Of a stretch of 30,549 nucleotides of DNA, positions 17,003 through 24,474 are shown one piece after another. Both the position numbers and the translations under genes were made by a program. The number at the start of each line of letters is the position of its first letter. Positions within the stretch are counted from its first letter, which is position 1. Source of the stretch: JBDHTS01 sp039808845 (GTDB lineage Bacteria; Pseudomonadota; Alphaproteobacteria; Micavibrionales; Micavibrionaceae); the NCBI GenBank assembly GCA_039808845.1, contig JBDHTS010000020.1:1-30549 (forward strand), given 5' to 3'. The notes below the pieces were generated by a model, which worked only from the letters and a program-made list of their open reading frames with translations, had not been told where the DNA came from and searched no databases.

Positions 17003-17546
17003 CCGGCGCCTTTGTCCGGCGCAGCCGGTTGGCGCGATAAATCCTCTGGGCGGTGCGCACAGGGAAATACAACAGGCCGTAAGTCAGAAGCCATGCGATC
17101 AGGCCGCAGGTGTATCCCCCCAGAGTCAAAGGCAGCAAAAGACGCAAAGGCTCATCCAGAATGACGCTGAAGGTAAAATCATGCGGGAGAGCCGCCGCGT
17201 CCGCCAGACCCAGAACGCCGAGGATCCACGCGCCCGTCATATAAGCCAGCCACAGCAGGAAAGGCATGGTCAGCGTATTGCCGAACCCTGTGCCGATGAA
17301 GGCGGCGATCCAGTTCGCCCGCACGAGCCAGGCCACAAAAAACCCCTGAAAGACATGGGTTCCCAGAAAAGGATTGAACGACACGGCGACGCCCGAGGCC
17401 AGTCCTGCCGTGATGCGGTAAGTCGAATCCCCCGTGCGAAAAACACGGTGCCACCAGTAATCGAAGGCCCGCCGCCATCCCATGGAGGGCCAGACGGCTT
17501 CCTTGATTTTCTGACCGACGCTTTGTTTGACGGCGCGCCTGAACAT
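16977..17546 (-). CDS. DUF2062 membrane protein
   Basis: 189 residues. Characteristic DUF2062 pieces are present: GDSTYRITAGLASGVAVSFN, PFLGTHVFQGFFVAWLVRAN and GTGFGNTLTMPFLLWLAY. There are about three to four membrane segments and a basic C-terminal tail. Function is unknown. The gene begins two bases before the end of rel's downstream spacer (rel stop 17549), so it is in the same transcript; rel followed by a DUF2062 gene and acpS is common in alphaproteobacteria. AAGGG lies 9 nt upstream of the ATG, inside the end of rel. Confidence 0.9.
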   Translation of the reverse strand: MFRRAVKQSVGQKIKEAVWPSMGWRRAFDYWWHRVFRTGDSTYRITAGLASGVAVSFNPFLGTHVFQGFFVAWLVRANWIAAFIGTGFGNTLTMPFLLWLAYMTGAWILGVLGLADAAALPHDFTFSVILDEPLRLLLPLTLGGYTCGLIAWLLTYGLLYFPVRTAQRIYRANRLRRTKAPVEQDRMEA

Positions 17547-17548
17547 TA

Positions 17549-19720
17549 TTACCGGCCCTTGGCCCGCTCGACCGCGGCGATCTGCGGCGTGGCGCGCAGA
17601 GCGGCGATGATGTCGCTCAGATGCTTGGTATCCTTGACGTACACGTCCAGGCTCATGTCCCAGAAATCCAGGCTGCGGCTGGTGATTTTCAGATTGGTGA
17701 TGTTGCCGCCGTTCCGGCCGATCACCGTCGACAGCGTGCCCAAAGCCCCCGGTTCGTTGGTCAGCGTCACTTCCAGCCGCCCGACATGCGCCTCCGGCGT
17801 GTCTGGACCGTCATCCCACGACACATCCAGCCAGCGTTCCGGCGTATCGGCAAAATTCTCCAGCGTATCGCAGTCGATGGTATGGATCGTGACGCCTTTC
17901 CCTGTCGTGACGATGCCGACGATGCGGTCGCCCGGCAGCGGATGACAGCATCGCGCATAATGGACGGCCATGCCCGGAATAAGCCCGCGTATGGGCATGG
18001 GCCCGCCACTGCTTGTACGGTCCCGCACCATGCCGGACGCCTGCTGCTGGACTTCAGCGTCCGTAGGCTTTTTGACAGTCTCGGTTTTATGACTCGGGAA
18101 AATGGCGCGGAAGACTTCGCGTCCCACAATATTGCCGGATCCTATTCCGGCATAAATATCGTCGAGATCCTCCGCCTTGAACTGGGCGATGATTCCCGTG
18201 ACGGCCTTGTCTGTAAATTCATAGCCCTCGGTCTGGAAGATTTTCTGCAGCATGGCCTTGCCCAGCGTGACGTACTGGTCCCGTTGCTGCTGCCGGATAA
18301 AACGCCGGATATGGGAGCGGGCTTTTCCGGTGACGACGAAACGCTCCCAGGTCGGCGACGGCGTCTGGTTTTTCGCCGTGATGATCTCCACCTGATCGCC
18401 GTTGTTCAGTTTGGTGTTCAGGGGCGCGATACGCCCATTGATCTTTGCGCCGACGCATTTATCCCCTACGGCGGAATGAACGGCATAGGCGAAATCGACG
18501 GGTGTCGACCCGGTCGGCAGTTCGGTCAGATCTCCCTTGGGCGAAAACACGTAAACCTGATCCTGAAACAGTTCCAGCTTTGTGTTCTCCAGGAAGTCTT
18601 CCGGCCGCGCCTCCTGCTCGATGATGTCGAGCAGTTCGCGCAGCCAGCGGTATTTCTTCATGTCCTGAAGGTCGTTCTTGCGATCGCCGCCTTTATAGGC
18701 CCAGTGCGCCGCAACGCCGAGATCGGCCTCCTCCGCCATTTCCATGGTCCGGATCTGGACCTCGATGCGGTGGTTCTCGGGCCCGATCACTGTTGTGTGA
18801 ATGGACCGGTAACCGTTCGGTTTCGGCGTCGAGATATAATCCTTGAACCGGCCCGGCACCACCGGGTAATGGCTATGGATGATGCCCAGCGCGTGATAGC
18901 ATTGCTCGACCGTGTCGACGACGACACGGAAGGCCATAATGTCGGACAACTGTTCGAACGCGACGTTCTTGCGCTGCATTTTCCGCCAGATGGAATACCG
19001 CGTTTTTTCGCGGCCGGTCACATCCGCCTCGATCCCCGCTTCCTTGAGATTGGCTTTCAGCTCGCGAATGATAATCTTGACGATTTCCGTGCCCTCGGAA
19101 CGCAGGAAGGACAGACGGTTGGTGATGCTTTCCCGTGCTTCCGGATTCATATGGCCGAACGCAAGATCCTCAAGTTCCTCTTTGATCTTATGCAGCCCGA
19201 TCCGTTCAGCCAGCGGCGCATAAATTTCCAGGGTTTCACGCGCGATACGGCGGCGCTTTTCGGGTTTCTGGATATGATGCAGGGTCCGCATATTGTGCAG
19301 CCGGTCCGCCAGTTTCACCAGCAGGACGCGGATATCCTCCGACATCGCCAGAACGAGTTTGCGGAAATTCTCCGCCTGTTTGCCTTCGACGCTCTGGCTC
19401 TCGATTTTGGTGAGCTTGGAAACCCCGTTCACCAGCGCGGCGACCTCCGGCCCGAATTCCTTTTTCAGCTCGTCAAAGGTCGCGACCGTGTCTTCCAGCG
19501 TATCGTGCAGAATGGCGGTGACGATCGTGGCCGAATCCATGCGCATATCCGCCAGGATCGAGGCGACCTCGACCGGATGCGTGTAATAAGGCTCTCCGGA
19601 GGCGCGGATCTGCTCCCCGTGCTTTTCCCTGGCAAAAGCATAGGCGTGCTCGATAACGCCGGGCTTGACGTCGGGATTATAAGTCTGGATCTGGCGAACC
19701 AGTTCGGCCTGGTCGATCAT
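17549..19720 (-). CDS. rel: Bifunctional (p)ppGpp synthetase/hydrolase (RSH)
   Basis: 723 residues with the full long-RSH order: HD hydrolase (His48 in YYTHPVEVA, His72-Asp73 in ILHDTLEDT), synthetase (about 230-350, with RYSIWRKMQRK, IMAFRVVVD and KPNGYRSIHTTV), TGS domain (about 385-450, VYVFSPKGDLTELPTGSTPV), and C-terminal ACT domain (about 645-720, GRLEVTLTNEPGALG). Both catalytic sites look intact, so it should make and degrade (p)ppGpp as the single RSH typical of alphaproteobacteria. It lies 78 nt downstream of rpoZ. The opposite strand is open for over 700 codons, but this is a by-product of codon bias. Confidence 0.96.
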   Translation of the reverse strand: MIDQAELVRQIQTYNPDVKPGVIEHAYAFAREKHGEQIRASGEPYYTHPVEVASILADMRMDSATIVTAILHDTLEDTVATFDELKKEFGPEVAALVNGVSKLTKIESQSVEGKQAENFRKLVLAMSEDIRVLLVKLADRLHNMRTLHHIQKPEKRRRIARETLEIYAPLAERIGLHKIKEELEDLAFGHMNPEARESITNRLSFLRSEGTEIVKIIIRELKANLKEAGIEADVTGREKTRYSIWRKMQRKNVAFEQLSDIMAFRVVVDTVEQCYHALGIIHSHYPVVPGRFKDYISTPKPNGYRSIHTTVIGPENHRIEVQIRTMEMAEEADLGVAAHWAYKGGDRKNDLQDMKKYRWLRELLDIIEQEARPEDFLENTKLELFQDQVYVFSPKGDLTELPTGSTPVDFAYAVHSAVGDKCVGAKINGRIAPLNTKLNNGDQVEIITAKNQTPSPTWERFVVTGKARSHIRRFIRQQQRDQYVTLGKAMLQKIFQTEGYEFTDKAVTGIIAQFKAEDLDDIYAGIGSGNIVGREVFRAIFPSHKTETVKKPTDAEVQQQASGMVRDRTSSGGPMPIRGLIPGMAVHYARCCHPLPGDRIVGIVTTGKGVTIHTIDCDTLENFADTPERWLDVSWDDGPDTPEAHVGRLEVTLTNEPGALGTLSTVIGRNGGNITNLKITSRSLDFWDMSLDVYVKDTKHLSDIIAALRATPQIAAVERAKGR

Positions 19721-19798
19721 GGAAACGCGCGCTGCGGTCGTATGTTAACAGTCGGATAGACTATATATAAATATCCTGCCAACCGCTATTCGCAACTG

Positions 19799-20218
19799 TT
19801 AGCGATCGTCGCCCGCGCCGCCGGCCAGGTCTTCCAGGGAGGGCTCGGCATCCTCGTCATCGAAGTCGTCATCGTCGTCCTCACCGGACTCGATATCGTC
19901 GAACGCCCCTTCGGCGGCGCTGGCGGCGGCGATCGCGTTCCACTGGTCTTCGCTCTCGGCGGAATCGATGACGTCTTCGCCGTCCTCCATTTCGATGACG
20001 CGCTGATGATTGCGGATCAGCTCCTCTTTCAGTTCTTCCGTCGTCACCGTTCCCTCGGCAATCTCCCGCAGGGAGACAACGGGGTTTTTGTCATTGTCGC
20101 GGTCCAGGGTCAACGACGCGCCGGCACTGATCTTGCGCGCGCGCTGGGCGGCCAGCATGACCAGTTCGAAACGGTTCGGGATTTTCTCTACGCAGTCTTC
20201 GACGGTCACGCGGGCCAT
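19799..20218 (-). CDS. rpoZ: RNA polymerase omega subunit with acidic tail
   Basis: 139 residues. The N-terminal MARVTVEDCVEKIPNRFELV and LAAQRARKISAGA are the omega core. The second half is an alphaproteobacterial extension ending in a strongly acidic tail (Asp/Glu-rich from about 108). Omega helps assemble RNA polymerase and contributes to the ppGpp site 1, which suits its place just before rel. I use the ATG at 20218, which has AAAGG 8-9 nt upstream and starts with the family sequence; an ATG two codons earlier (20224) would sit on top of the ribosome-binding site. Confidence 0.95.
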   Translation of the reverse strand: MARVTVEDCVEKIPNRFELVMLAAQRARKISAGASLTLDRDNDKNPVVSLREIAEGTVTTEELKEELIRNHQRVIEMEDGEDVIDSAESEDQWNAIAAASAAEGAFDDIESGEDDDDDFDDEDAEPSLEDLAGGAGDDR

Positions 20219-20258
20219 AATCATGCACCTTTCAGGGCTAAATAGCGGATCTGGCTGC

Positions 20259-20288
20259 TTTATAAAGGAAATTCCGCCAGCCAGGCAA
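20259..20288 (-). promoter_or_regulatory. Promoter of the rpoZ-rel run
   Basis: Minus strand TTGCCT (20283-20288), 18-nt spacer, TATAAA (20259-20264). Predicted start about 20252, some 34 nt before the rpoZ ATG. Confidence 0.5.
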
Positions 20289-20351
20289 GCTTAATCTTAA
20301 GCGCCCTGCCGGCTCGCGGGGCAGCTTTTTAAAACAGCCGAACATTATTTA

Positions 20352-20380
20352 TTGCCGCTCCGTCAGGGGTTGATTATAGT
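20352..20380 (+). promoter_or_regulatory. Sigma70-type promoter of the structured leader and NYN gene
   Basis: TTGCCG (20352-20357), exact 17-nt spacer, TATAGT (20375-20380). Predicted start near 20387, right at the 5' edge of the folded region that follows. Confidence 0.65.
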
Positions 20381-20386
20381 TTTCCC

Positions 20387-20490
20387 GCGAAGGCGGATGG
20401 CGACCTGCGTGGGGCAGGTCTTCCTTGAAAAAATGGAGACAGGCTCCACATCATGTCTGAAGACATGAACGGGGCGCCTTGCCGCCCGGC
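20387..20490 (+). ncRNA. Structured RNA or 5' leader with four-stem fold, identity unknown
   Basis: By eye the transcript folds as a four-way junction. Outer stem: GGCGG/CCGCC (20392-20396 with 20482-20486) and GGCG/CGCC (20399-20402 with 20475-20478), with a small AT/TTG internal loop. Inside are three hairpins: ACCTGC-GTGGG-GCAGGT (20403-20419), TGGAG-ACAGG-CTCCA (20434-20448) and TCATGTC-TGAA-GACATGA (20451-20468). A competing hairpin GGGCG/CGCCC (20472-20476 with 20483-20487 approximately) could open the outer stem. No U-run follows, so it is probably the 5' leader of the NYN mRNA. A small RNA processed from it, or a divergent 6S-type RNA, cannot be ruled out. I do not recognise it. Confidence 0.5.
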
Positions 20491-20517
20491 GACTTCAACA
20501 ACAGAAATCTATAGGTA

Positions 20518-21180
20518 ATGCGTACTATGAACAGACCACAACAAAAACAAAAAGCGCGACAGAACGACATCCCTTTTTATCCGGAAGAGAAGCTTTCTCT
20601 TTTTATTGATGGTTCAAACCTTTATGCCGCCGCGAAATCCCTTGAGTTCGATATCGACTACAAGCTTCTGCTGAAATGGGCCGCGCGTCAGGGACGCATG
20701 GTCCGCGCTTTCTACTACACCGCGCTGATCGAAAACGAGGAATATTCCCCGATTCGCCCGCTGGTCGACTGGCTGGATTACAACGGCTACACGATGGTCA
20801 CGAAACCGACGAAGGAATTCGTCGACAGCCAGGGCCGCCGCAAGGTCAAAGGCAATATGGATATCGAACTGGCGATCGATATGATGGAGATGGCGGATCA
20901 TGTCGATCATATCATGCTGTTTTCCGGCGACGGCGATTTCCGGCGCCTGCTGGAAGCCGTGCAGCGCAAGGGTGTCCGCGTGACCGTGGTCTCCACCGTC
21001 AAATCCCAGCCGCCGATGGTTGCCGATGAACTGCGGCGCCAGGCGGACCATTTCCTGGATCTGGAGGATCTTGCCTCGGAAATCATGCGCCATAACTATC
21101 AGCCCCAGCAGGCCGCCGGGCGTTACGCGGACGACGATGATGACGAGGATAATGGGCAGCCCGCCGCTTTGCGTAACTGA
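20518..21180 (+). CDS. NYN-domain (LabA/DUF88-like) putative ribonuclease
   Basis: 220 residues. The NYN fold is shown by LSLFIDGSNLYAAAKSL (first acidic residue), KGNMDIELAIDMMEMA and IMLFSGDGDFRRLLEAVQRKG, giving the conserved Asp set of PIN-like nucleases. Such proteins are predicted metal-dependent RNases; E. coli and cyanobacterial relatives have varied roles, so the target is unknown. The C-terminus is acidic (DDDDDEDN). It is divergent from rpoZ, as in many alphaproteobacteria, has its own promoter and structured leader, and ends in a strong terminator, so it is a single-gene transcript. ATG 20518 is close to its AGG; ATG 20527 is an alternative start with 11-nt spacing. Confidence 0.88.
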   Translation: MRTMNRPQQKQKARQNDIPFYPEEKLSLFIDGSNLYAAAKSLEFDIDYKLLLKWAARQGRMVRAFYYTALIENEEYSPIRPLVDWLDYNGYTMVTKPTKEFVDSQGRRKVKGNMDIELAIDMMEMADHVDHIMLFSGDGDFRRLLEAVQRKGVRVTVVSTVKSQPPMVADELRRQADHFLDLEDLASEIMRHNYQPQQAAGRYADDDDDEDNGQPAALRN

Positions 21181-21213
21181 GGCTGGCTGATCACGTCCTG
21201 ATGGATTAGGATG

Positions 21214-21243
21214 AACCCCGGCTTCAACCGGGGTTTTTTATTT
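21214..21243 (+). terminator. Rho-independent terminator after the NYN gene
   Basis: Perfect 8-bp stem AACCCCGG (21214-21221) with CCGGGGTT (21228-21235), loop CTTCAA, then TTTTTTATTT. It ends 12 nt before the asnB start, so asnB must be transcribed by readthrough or from a promoter within this short region. Confidence 0.93.
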
Positions 21244-21254
21244 AGGATCGGAAT

Positions 21255-23216
21255 ATGTGCGGCATAGCGGGGCTTGCAGGAGAGGAAAGCGAGAATGAAT
21301 CCGCCCGCAGGGCCGTCCTCCGCATGGCCTCCAGCCTCCGTCATCGGGGGCCGGATGACGGAGGCATATGGCAGCGCGCGGATACGCCGGTCGTTCTGGC
21401 GCACCGGCGGCTGTCGATCATCGATCTGTCGCCGGAGGGCGCCCAGCCCATGGCCTCCGCTTCCGGACGCTATGTCATCGCCTATAACGGGGAAATTTAT
21501 AATTTTCCGGCCCTCCGCGCGGAACTGGAGGCTTCCGGCGCCGCCTTCCGCGGCCATTCGGACACGGAGGTTCTCCTCGCAGCGCTTGAGCGCTGGGGCA
21601 TTCACGAGACGCTTGAACGCTGTAACGGCATGTTTGCTTTCGCGCTGTGGGACAAGGCTGAGCGCCGGCTGCATTTCGCGCGGGACCGTTTTGGCAAAAA
21701 GCCTCTTTACGTTGGATGGGCTGGAAAACAGCTTTTATTTGCCTCGGAACTCAAAGCCTTCCATGCGCATGGCGGGTTTTCCGCCGCCATCGACCGCAGG
21801 ACGCTGGCGCTTTACATGCGCTATGGCTATGTTCCCGCGCCTTACGCGATTTATGAGAATGTCTGGCAGCTGCTCCCGGCATCCCTTCTGACGGTCGAGC
21901 CTGACCGGCTGGTCCCCGGAACCGATCTCGCGCCTTTCATGCATCCGTACTGGTTTCTTCCGGATATCGTCGCCAGGGCAAAAGAACATCCCCCAAAGGC
22001 GCATGATGCCGATGTCGTCTCCGAATTCGAAAATCTGCTCCGCGAGACGGTCCACGACCGCATGGTCGCGGATGTTCCCGTCGGGGCCTTTCTGTCCGGG
22101 GGCATCGACTCCAGCATTATTACGGCGTTGATGCAGCAGGAGTCCGCCTTTCCGGTTAAAACCTATTCCATAGGCTTTCACGAAGCGGGATATGATGAGG
22201 CCAGCCACGCGGCCTCCGTCGCCCGGCATCTGCAGACCGATCACCATGAACTGTATGTTGGCCCTCAGGAAGCGATGGCCGTCATCCCGCATCTGGCGGA
22301 GATTTATGACGAGCCTTTTGCCGACGCATCGCAAATTCCCACTTATCTGGTCGCCCGATTTGCGCGGCAGTCCGTCACGGTTGCGCTCAGCGGCGACGGG
22401 GGGGACGAGATGCTGGGCGGATATCTTCGCCATTTCCTTGTGCCGCGCCTGTGGTCGCGGGTCGGATGGATGCCGCAGGCCGTGCGGACGGGCCTGGGCG
22501 GCATGCTGCGTTCCCTGCCCCAGGAAAAATGGGACCGCGTCGCGGCGAAATACCCCCAGTTCGGCCGTCGTCTTCACAAATTTTCGGAATTGATGGCATG
22601 CGGCGGACGCGATGACGTTTACTCCGCGCAGATCGAGCCGTGGCGGGAAGCCCCGATGACCGAAGTCATGGAAAGGCCGTCGCTTTCCCTGTTCGATCCC
22701 GCCTGGAAACCGCCGGGGCTCAGTTTTGCCGAGGAAATGATTTACGATGACATGCTGTTTTATCTGCCGAACGATCTGATGGTGAAATCAGACCGGGCCA
22801 GCATGGCGGTTTCCCTTGAGACCCGCGCGCCGCTTCTGGACAGACGTATCGCCGAATATGTCTGGCGCCTGCCGGAACGGTTCAAAACCGGCGGCGATAA
22901 AAGGGGCAAATGGCTGCTGCGCCAGGTTCTGGCAAGGCACCTGCCCGCGGACATGTTCGAACGGCCCAAACAGGGCTTTTCCGTGCCGCTTGAATCCTGG
23001 CTGTCCGGCCCTCTGCAGGACTGGGCGCATGGCCTGCTGGATGAAGCCCAGCTGAAAAACGATGGCTTGCTGGATCCGAAAACCATTACAGGTACATGGA
23101 AAGCGTTCTGCGACGGCGACAAACGGCATGCCGGGCGCTTGTGGACCGTCCTGATGTTCCAGTCCTGGCTCGGCAGATGGCACGGCAGCCAGAATCTTCT
23201 TGTAAAGTCAGCATAA
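21255..23216 (+). CDS. asnB: Glutamine-dependent asparagine synthase family protein
   Basis: 653 residues. The N-terminal glutamine amidotransferase begins MCGIAGLAG (Cys2 nucleophile) and has RHRGPDDGG and AYNGEIYNF. The C-terminal synthase domain has the PP-loop FLSGGIDSSII, then VALSGDGGDEMLGGY and SLETRAPLLDRR. These residues are what is needed to make asparagine from aspartate, ATP and glutamine. Paralogues of this length also occur in polysaccharide clusters, where they amidate sugar acids; no such cluster is here, so plain asparagine synthesis is the simpler reading. AGGA lies 7 nt before the ATG. A G-rich run at 22397-22405 is in frame. Confidence 0.93.
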   Translation: MCGIAGLAGEESENESARRAVLRMASSLRHRGPDDGGIWQRADTPVVLAHRRLSIIDLSPEGAQPMASASGRYVIAYNGEIYNFPALRAELEASGAAFRGHSDTEVLLAALERWGIHETLERCNGMFAFALWDKAERRLHFARDRFGKKPLYVGWAGKQLLFASELKAFHAHGGFSAAIDRRTLALYMRYGYVPAPYAIYENVWQLLPASLLTVEPDRLVPGTDLAPFMHPYWFLPDIVARAKEHPPKAHDADVVSEFENLLRETVHDRMVADVPVGAFLSGGIDSSIITALMQQESAFPVKTYSIGFHEAGYDEASHAASVARHLQTDHHELYVGPQEAMAVIPHLAEIYDEPFADASQIPTYLVARFARQSVTVALSGDGGDEMLGGYLRHFLVPRLWSRVGWMPQAVRTGLGGMLRSLPQEKWDRVAAKYPQFGRRLHKFSELMACGGRDDVYSAQIEPWREAPMTEVMERPSLSLFDPAWKPPGLSFAEEMIYDDMLFYLPNDLMVKSDRASMAVSLETRAPLLDRRIAEYVWRLPERFKTGGDKRGKWLLRQVLARHLPADMFERPKQGFSVPLESWLSGPLQDWAHGLLDEAQLKNDGLLDPKTITGTWKAFCDGDKRHAGRLWTVLMFQSWLGRWHGSQNLLVKSA

Positions 23217-23225
23217 CCGGGGATC

Positions 23226-23300
<75 letters not shown>

Positions 23301-23320
23301 ATCCTCAAGAATGAGGCCCG

Positions 23321-23348
23321 ACTATAGCCATCCGGATGATGATTGCAA
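23321..23348 (-). promoter_or_regulatory. Promoter of tRNA-Gly
   Basis: Minus strand TTGCAA (23343-23348), 16-nt spacer, TATAGT (23321-23326), then a GC-rich discriminator (CGGGCC), as expected for a growth-rate-regulated stable RNA promoter. Confidence 0.65.
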
Positions 23349-23358
23349 GAGAAAAACG

Positions 23359-23640
23359 TTAAAGCGCGCCGACCTGCACCAGCGGCACGTCATAGCCGTA
23401 CAGCTTGCGGTTCGGGCTTTTATTGACAAGCAGAACGCTTCCCGAAGCCTCGACCGCCGCCGTGGCGTTGTCGTTCAGTTCGTAATGCATCAGTTCGCCG
23501 GGATGCTCCGGTTCGTCATAGATCAGCATCATCAGCCGCTGGTCGCGGTAATACTCGATGCGCCGCACGTCGTGGGAGAATTCCGCGTCCGCCAGTAATA
23601 CCAGGCCGCCGTCCGGCAATTGTCCCAGTTCGATATTCAT
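23359..23640 (-). CDS. Unknown 93-residue protein
   Basis: I do not recognise this protein. It is a small, soluble-looking beta-rich polypeptide with no signal peptide or membrane segment. Alternating hydrophobic strands appear in GGLVLLADAEF, RLMMLIYDE, LMHYELND and GSVLLVNKS. The ATG has GGAG 5 nt upstream and overlaps the stop of the 59-codon gene before it (ATGA at 23637-23640), strong support that both are real and coupled. The tRNA-Gly gene lies 58 nt downstream on the same strand but has its own promoter. Confidence 0.75.
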   Translation of the reverse strand: MNIELGQLPDGGLVLLADAEFSHDVRRIEYYRDQRLMMLIYDEPEHPGELMHYELNDNATAAVEASGSVLLVNKSPNRKLYGYDVPLVQVGAL

Positions 23641-23816
23641 GAAGGCTCCATTTTAGGGCCTGAAGGCATGCTCAGCGCCGCCATAAGATCAGGCTGCGGT
23701 TCCGCAAGATTATGTTCCATGCGATTCATGGCGAACGTGCTGTCCCGACCGACCATCATGCCCAGGCTTTTCACGCCAGCCAGAGATTCCGGGCTGATTT
23801 CTTGTTTTATTGCCAT
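23637..23816 (-). CDS. Small unknown protein of 59 residues, coupled to the 93-residue gene
   Basis: A short open frame with ATG at 23816 and TGA at 23637-23639, beginning MAIKQEISPESLAGVKSLGM and ending PSGPKMEPS. It is Met-rich (nine Met in 59) with a helical N-terminal half and a Pro-containing end; no membrane segment. AGGGG lies 6 nt before the ATG, and the 4-nt ATGA overlap with the next gene supports real translation. It is below the usual size cut-off and could be missed. Function unknown; a partner or regulator of the 93-residue protein is inferred only from coupling. Confidence 0.65.
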   Translation of the reverse strand: MAIKQEISPESLAGVKSLGMMVGRDSTFAMNRMEHNLAEPQPDLMAALSMPSGPKMEPS

Positions 23817-23870
23817 ACCCCACCCCTGAAGTTTACAGAAACAGCTTAAACTGAACCTCTTACCAAATGA

Positions 23871-23898
23871 TTGATTTTTGCCACAATCAGGCTATTTT
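23871..23898 (+). promoter_or_regulatory. Possible promoter of the prolyl-tRNA editing gene
   Basis: TTGATT (23871-23876), 16-nt spacer, TATTTT (23893-23898). A start near 23905 would exclude the earlier in-frame ATG at 23867 and favour ATG 23930. Confidence 0.4.
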
Positions 23899-23929
23899 TC
23901 TGCCTGAATTCATTATCGGAAAATATGCG

Positions 23930-24460
23930 ATGACCCCAGCCAGCGCCTGTGAAGCCCTCCCGGCTTTGCCAACATCTCCTGAAGATTTGCTCAAACTCCT
24001 TGATTCTATTATTATTTCTTATGATGTCTATCATCACAAGCCGGTCTTCACCGTTGCCGAAAGCACCGCTCTGCTGCATACCATCCCCGGGACGCATTGC
24101 CGCAACCTGTTCGTCCGGGACAAAAAGGAGGCCATGTTCCTGGTCGTTGCCGCCAATGAAACGCCGGTCGACCTCAAAATGCTGCAGGACAAGCTGTCTT
24201 GCGGACGGCTCTCCTTCGGCTCCCCGGAGCGGTTGTGGCGGCATCTGGGGGTAAGGCCCGGTTCCGTTTGTCCTTTTGCCGTGATCAATGATAAGGACAA
24301 GTCCGTGCAGATTGTGCTGGATGCCCATATGATGCGATCGGAACGGGTTGTCTATCACCCTCTGGTGAACGATATGTCCGTTGGCCTGTCGCCCGAAGGG
24401 TTGTTGCGCTTCCTGTCCGAAACCGGGCATGGGCCGCGGATCGTCGATCTGAACGGATAG
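23930..24460 (+). CDS. YbaK/ProX-type aminoacyl-tRNA deacylase (prolyl-tRNA editing)
   Basis: 176 residues forming one YbaK domain: YDVYHHKPVFTVAES, THCRNLFVRDKKEAMFLVVA, LSFGSPERLWRHLGVRPGSV and the C-terminal RIVDLNG. This layout is that of the PrdX/ProXp-ala group, free-standing enzymes that hydrolyse Ala-tRNA(Pro) formed by mistake. The catalytic Lys in the RDKK segment and the G-V-x-PG-S-V motif are present. Family assignment is firm, exact tRNA specificity less so. ATG 23930 is preceded by CGGA at 9 nt. The thioredoxin gene starts 14 nt downstream, so they form an operon. Confidence 0.9.
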   Translation: MTPASACEALPALPTSPEDLLKLLDSIIISYDVYHHKPVFTVAESTALLHTIPGTHCRNLFVRDKKEAMFLVVAANETPVDLKMLQDKLSCGRLSFGSPERLWRHLGVRPGSVCPFAVINDKDKSVQIVLDAHMMRSERVVYHPLVNDMSVGLSPEGLLRFLSETGHGPRIVDLNG

Positions 24461-24474
24461 CTGGAGAAACGGAA

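Noticed and set aside
17621..19759. 712-codon open frame on the plus strand opposite rel
   Set aside because: It mirrors the codon bias of rel, has no recognisable domain, and rel is complete with all motifs.
20303..20332. Hairpin CTGCC/GGCAG followed by CTTTTT in the rpoZ-NYN gap
   Set aside because: Only a five-pair stem with a long loop, and no plus-strand gene upstream that it would end; kept out as too weak.
20387..20490. Identification of the leader fold as 6S RNA or split tmRNA
   Set aside because: Too short and multibranched for a typical 6S rod, and no tag-peptide or tRNA-like part is visible; left as unknown.
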